Source of the DNA: Pseudomonadota bacterium
Lineage (GTDB): Bacteria; Desulfobacterota; JADFVX01
DNA: 5,153 nt
Assembly (NCBI GenBank): GCA_015222555.1
Contig: JADFVM010000361.1
Coordinates: 1-5,153 of the forward strand
Direction: 5' to 3'
The position numbers and the translations under genes are program-made. The notes beneath the pieces were generated by a model that was not told the origin of the DNA, searched no databases, and saw only the letters and a list, made by a program, of their open reading frames with translations. Shown here in pieces: positions 5,002 through 5,153 of the stretch. Position 1 is the stretch's first letter. Every line of letters begins with the position of its first letter.

Positions 5002-5153
5002 ATGGACATAATAACCATATTCATAGCCGCCGTTTTTACCCATAACATCGCCCTCACCTATTTTCTGGGCATGTGCCCCTTCATCGCCGTTTCAGGCGAC
5101 CTGAAGACAGCAACAGGCATGTCTATGGCGGTAACCTTCGTCATGACACTCGC
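5002..5153 (+). CDS. nqrE: NqrE, Na+-translocating NADH:quinone reductase membrane subunit E (RnfA homologue), 5' part
   Basis: Fifty codons are present before the right edge cuts the gene; a full subunit is about 195-200 residues. The first helix contains HNIALTYFLGMCPFIAVSG, with Cys25 in the position of the first ligand of the membrane [2Fe-2S] cluster shared with NqrD. The AVF-x2-N-x-AL-x2-FLGMC pattern is NqrE-like; RnfA usually reads NNFVLxxFLGIC. The conserved TAxGMxxAVTFV helix follows. ATG 5002 is the only plausible start, since an in-frame TAG lies at 4984-4986. There is no Shine-Dalgarno before it (ATCAAAAAATT), unlike nqrB, nqrC and nqrD, perhaps because of the insert just upstream. 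The gene was missed by simple ORF length rules because it has no stop within the window. Confidence 0.88.
   Translation, partial: MDIITIFIAAVFTHNIALTYFLGMCPFIAVSGDLKTATGMSMAVTFVMTL

Noticed and set aside
935..5153. Plain naming as an ordinary rnfCDGEA operon
   Set aside because: The NqrB, NqrD and NqrE signatures are Nqr-type and the first subunit lacks RnfC nucleotide motifs, though the [4Fe-4S] motifs are RnfC-like. The name is kept as an alternative in the entries.

Overview
The window holds most of an operon for a membrane redox complex of the Nqr/Rnf superfamily (Na+-translocating NADH:quinone oxidoreductase / ferredoxin:NAD oxidoreductase). To its left is a divergent, truncated gene for an exported zinc-dependent phospholipase C-like protein. 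The source is probably an anaerobic Desulfobacterota-type (deltaproteobacterial) bacterium. That rests on the type of complex, the moderate GC content and the 'CGCAAAGGCGCA' and 'ACCACGGATGAACACGGAT' intergenic repeats, and it is an inference from general familiarity, not a search.

Layout: (1) 1-640, minus strand, 5' part of a Zn-PLC-like gene that runs off the left edge. (2) 641-934, AT-rich divergent intergenic region with promoter-like sequences in both directions. (3) 935-4725, four tightly packed plus-strand genes whose ends overlap by 4, 4 and 8 bases: an NqrA/RnfC-type subunit, then NqrB, NqrC and NqrD. (4) 4726-5001, a non-coding insert made of dispersed-repeat fragments with imperfect inverted ends and a strong GC-rich hairpin. 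(5) 5002-5153, the first 50 codons of nqrE, cut by the right edge.

The genes could pass for rnfCDGEA, but NqrB, NqrD and NqrE carry clear Nqr-type signatures. Examples are HLRDGINLKRM and PPNIPLWM plus GKEVFGGTG in NqrB, GICSTLAV and ISKQ...GLIITNCI in NqrD, and ALTYFLGMC in NqrE. The first gene is mixed. Its middle and pre-C-terminal parts look like NqrA and it has lost the RnfC flavin/NADH motifs. Its C-terminus nevertheless keeps two intact CxxCxxCxxxCP clusters, as in RnfC, which true NqrA proteins have lost. The complex therefore looks like an Nqr/Rnf intermediate or hybrid. Whether the gene after nqrE is nqrF (NADH/FAD/[2Fe-2S]) or rnfB (ferredoxin-like) would settle the electron donor, and it lies outside the window.

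The expected working of the complex is that electrons pass through the peripheral A/C-type subunit and the [2Fe-2S] site between the NqrD and NqrE membrane subunits. They then reach the covalent FMNs on NqrC (Thr175) and NqrB (Thr214), coupled to Na+ (or H+) export. This is family knowledge applied to recognisable residues and was not tested here.
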